This document shows positions 63,236 to 64,000 of a stretch of 64,000 nt of DNA, in pieces. The DNA is from Bradyrhizobium guangdongense. GTDB lineage: Bacteria > Pseudomonadota > Alphaproteobacteria > Rhizobiales > Xanthobacteraceae. The stretch spans positions 2,790,001 to 2,854,000 of the forward strand of contig NZ_CP030051.1 of assembly GCF_004114975.1 (NCBI RefSeq), written 5' to 3'. How positions within the stretch are numbered: the first letter of the stretch is position 1; each line of letters opens with the position of its first letter. The translations under genes and the position numbers were made by a program. The notes beneath the pieces are model-generated. The model was not told the DNA's origin. It saw only the letters and a program-made list of their open reading frames with translations, and did no database searches.

Positions 63236-64000
63236 ATGGAAGCTTTCGGTCTCCTGCTGCACGGCTTCGCCGTCCTGCTGACGTGGAAGACGCTGGTGCT
63301 GATGATGGTCGGGCTGGTGCTCGGCATCTTCGTCGGCGTGCTGCCCGGGCTCGGCGGGCCCAATGGCGTTGCGATCCTGTTACCGCTCACCTTCACGATG
63401 GATCCCACCTCGGCCATCGTGATGCTGTCCTGCATCTATTGGGGTGCGCTGTTCGGCGGCGCCATTACCTCGATCCTGTTCAACATCCCCGGCGAAGCCT
63501 GGTCGGTCGCAACCACTTTCGACGGCTACCCAATGGCGCAGCAAGGCCGGGCGGCCGAGGCGCTGACCGCGGCGTTCACGTCCTCCTTTATCGGCTCGCT
63601 GGTCGCGGTGCTGCTCATCACCTTCCTCGCACCGATGATCTCGTCCTTTGCGCTCAAGTTCGGTCCGCCCGAGTTCTTCGCGGTGTACCTGCTCACTTTC
63701 TGCTCCTTCGTCGGTTTGGGGCGCGAAGCCAAGCACAAGACGGTCATCTCGATGTCGCTCGGTCTGCTGCTGGCCGGCATCGGCATGGACACGGTGTCGG
63801 GTCAGCTACGCATGACCTTCGGCTCCGCCGAGCTCCTGCGCGGGATCAACTTCCTGGTCGCCGTCATCGGCCTGTTCGGCATCAGCGAGATCCTGCTGAC
63901 GATGGAGGAGCGGTTGGCGCTGCGCGGCCACGCCGCCAGCATCTCGCTGCGCGTGGTCCTGAGCGTGTGGAAGGACCTGCCGAAATACTGGGTGACGCTG
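63236..64000 (+). CDS. Tripartite tricarboxylate transporter large permease (TctA), 3' end beyond window
   Basis: The ATG at 63236 opens a frame running to the end of the window (255 codons seen, no stop). It matches the TctA N-terminal half: FVGVLPGLGGPNGVAILLPLTFTMDP, CIYWGALFGGAITSILFNIPGEAWSVATTFDGYPMAQQGRAAEALTAA and FGPPEFFAVYLLTFCSFVGLG. Full-length TctA is about 500 residues, so roughly half is visible. It is the main channel of the TctABC importer with the upstream genes. Confidence 0.92.
   Translation, partial: MEAFGLLLHGFAVLLTWKTLVLMMVGLVLGIFVGVLPGLGGPNGVAILLPLTFTMDPTSAIVMLSCIYWGALFGGAITSILFNIPGEAWSVATTFDGYPMAQQGRAAEALTAAFTSSFIGSLVAVLLITFLAPMISSFALKFGPPEFFAVYLLTFCSFVGLGREAKHKTVISMSLGLLLAGIGMDTVSGQLRMTFGSAELLRGINFLVAVIGLFGISEILLTMEERLALRGHAASISLRVVLSVWKDLPKYWVTL

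Overview
The window looks like alphaproteobacterial DNA, most probably Bradyrhizobium or a close relative. It is GC-rich, with many 4-bp ATGA/GTGA gene overlaps and GTG or TTG starts. It carries a P-type (Trb) conjugation cluster of the kind found on rhizobial integrative elements, and a Bradyrhizobium-like right end (serine-glyoxylate aminotransferase and a tripartite tricarboxylate transporter with a palindromic intergenic repeat). The genus assignment is inference from recalled families; no search was run.

Layout. (1) 1-7.1 kb: the end of a conjugation module (trbL partial, trbF, trbG, trbI, a DUF2274 gene), a convergent LysR gene and a LuxR/LuxI quorum-sensing pair. It ends at a decayed 3' half of a tRNA-Arg(ACG)-like sequence (7087-7126), a candidate attachment-site remnant. 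(2) 7.2-26.1 kb: an aromatic-acid-type efflux operon (FUSC permease, DUF1656, HlyD), two paralogous AraC regulators that bracket the region, a RibBA whose GTP cyclohydrolase half has lost its cysteines, an Lrp regulator, and a co-directional catabolic cluster. That cluster has a VOC protein, a flavin reductase, LivHMGF, two crotonase-family enzymes, a creatininase-family hydrolase, an LLM flavin monooxygenase, an acyl-CoA synthetase and a Tat-exported binding protein. It reads as uptake, CoA activation and FMNH2-dependent oxidation of an unidentified organic acid. (3) 26.4-40.4 kb: a pyruvate dehydrogenase operon of the homodimeric-E1 type with a lipoyl-fused E3, then propionyl-CoA carboxylase (pccB, pccA) and methylmalonyl-CoA mutase (mutA, mutB), then a broken second copy of the E3 3' end. 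(4) 40.5-53.5 kb: a small unknown gene, a terminator, and a near-complete aerobic nicotinate catabolic cluster: a MarR regulator (NicR-like), a three-subunit molybdenum hydroxylase plus CoxG-like protein, nicC-, nicF-, nicD- and nicX-like genes, an MFS transporter and a chemoreceptor. Near-palindromic CTTGTATACGAG-type sites occur upstream of the hydroxylase and again upstream of the chemoreceptor. (5) 54.1-55.7 kb: a complete IS5-type insertion sequence with a 7-bp target duplication, beside a second tRNA 3'-end-like sequence. (6) 55.7-64 kb: core-like genes: a GlcG-like protein, a large FAD/Fe-S dehydrogenase, a serine-glyoxylate-type aminotransferase, an enoyl-CoA hydratase, and a tripartite tricarboxylate transporter whose large permease runs off the window.

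Together, regions 2-4 look like an accessory catabolic island. Peripheral pathways (an unknown acid, nicotinate) would feed pyruvate, acetyl-CoA, propionyl-CoA and maleate into central metabolism, with dedicated PDH and propionyl-CoA modules on the same DNA. The least described parts are the LLM/creatininase/CoA-ligase cluster, the pcc-mut cassette flanked by E3 sequences, and the chemoreceptor apparently wired into the nicotinate regulon.
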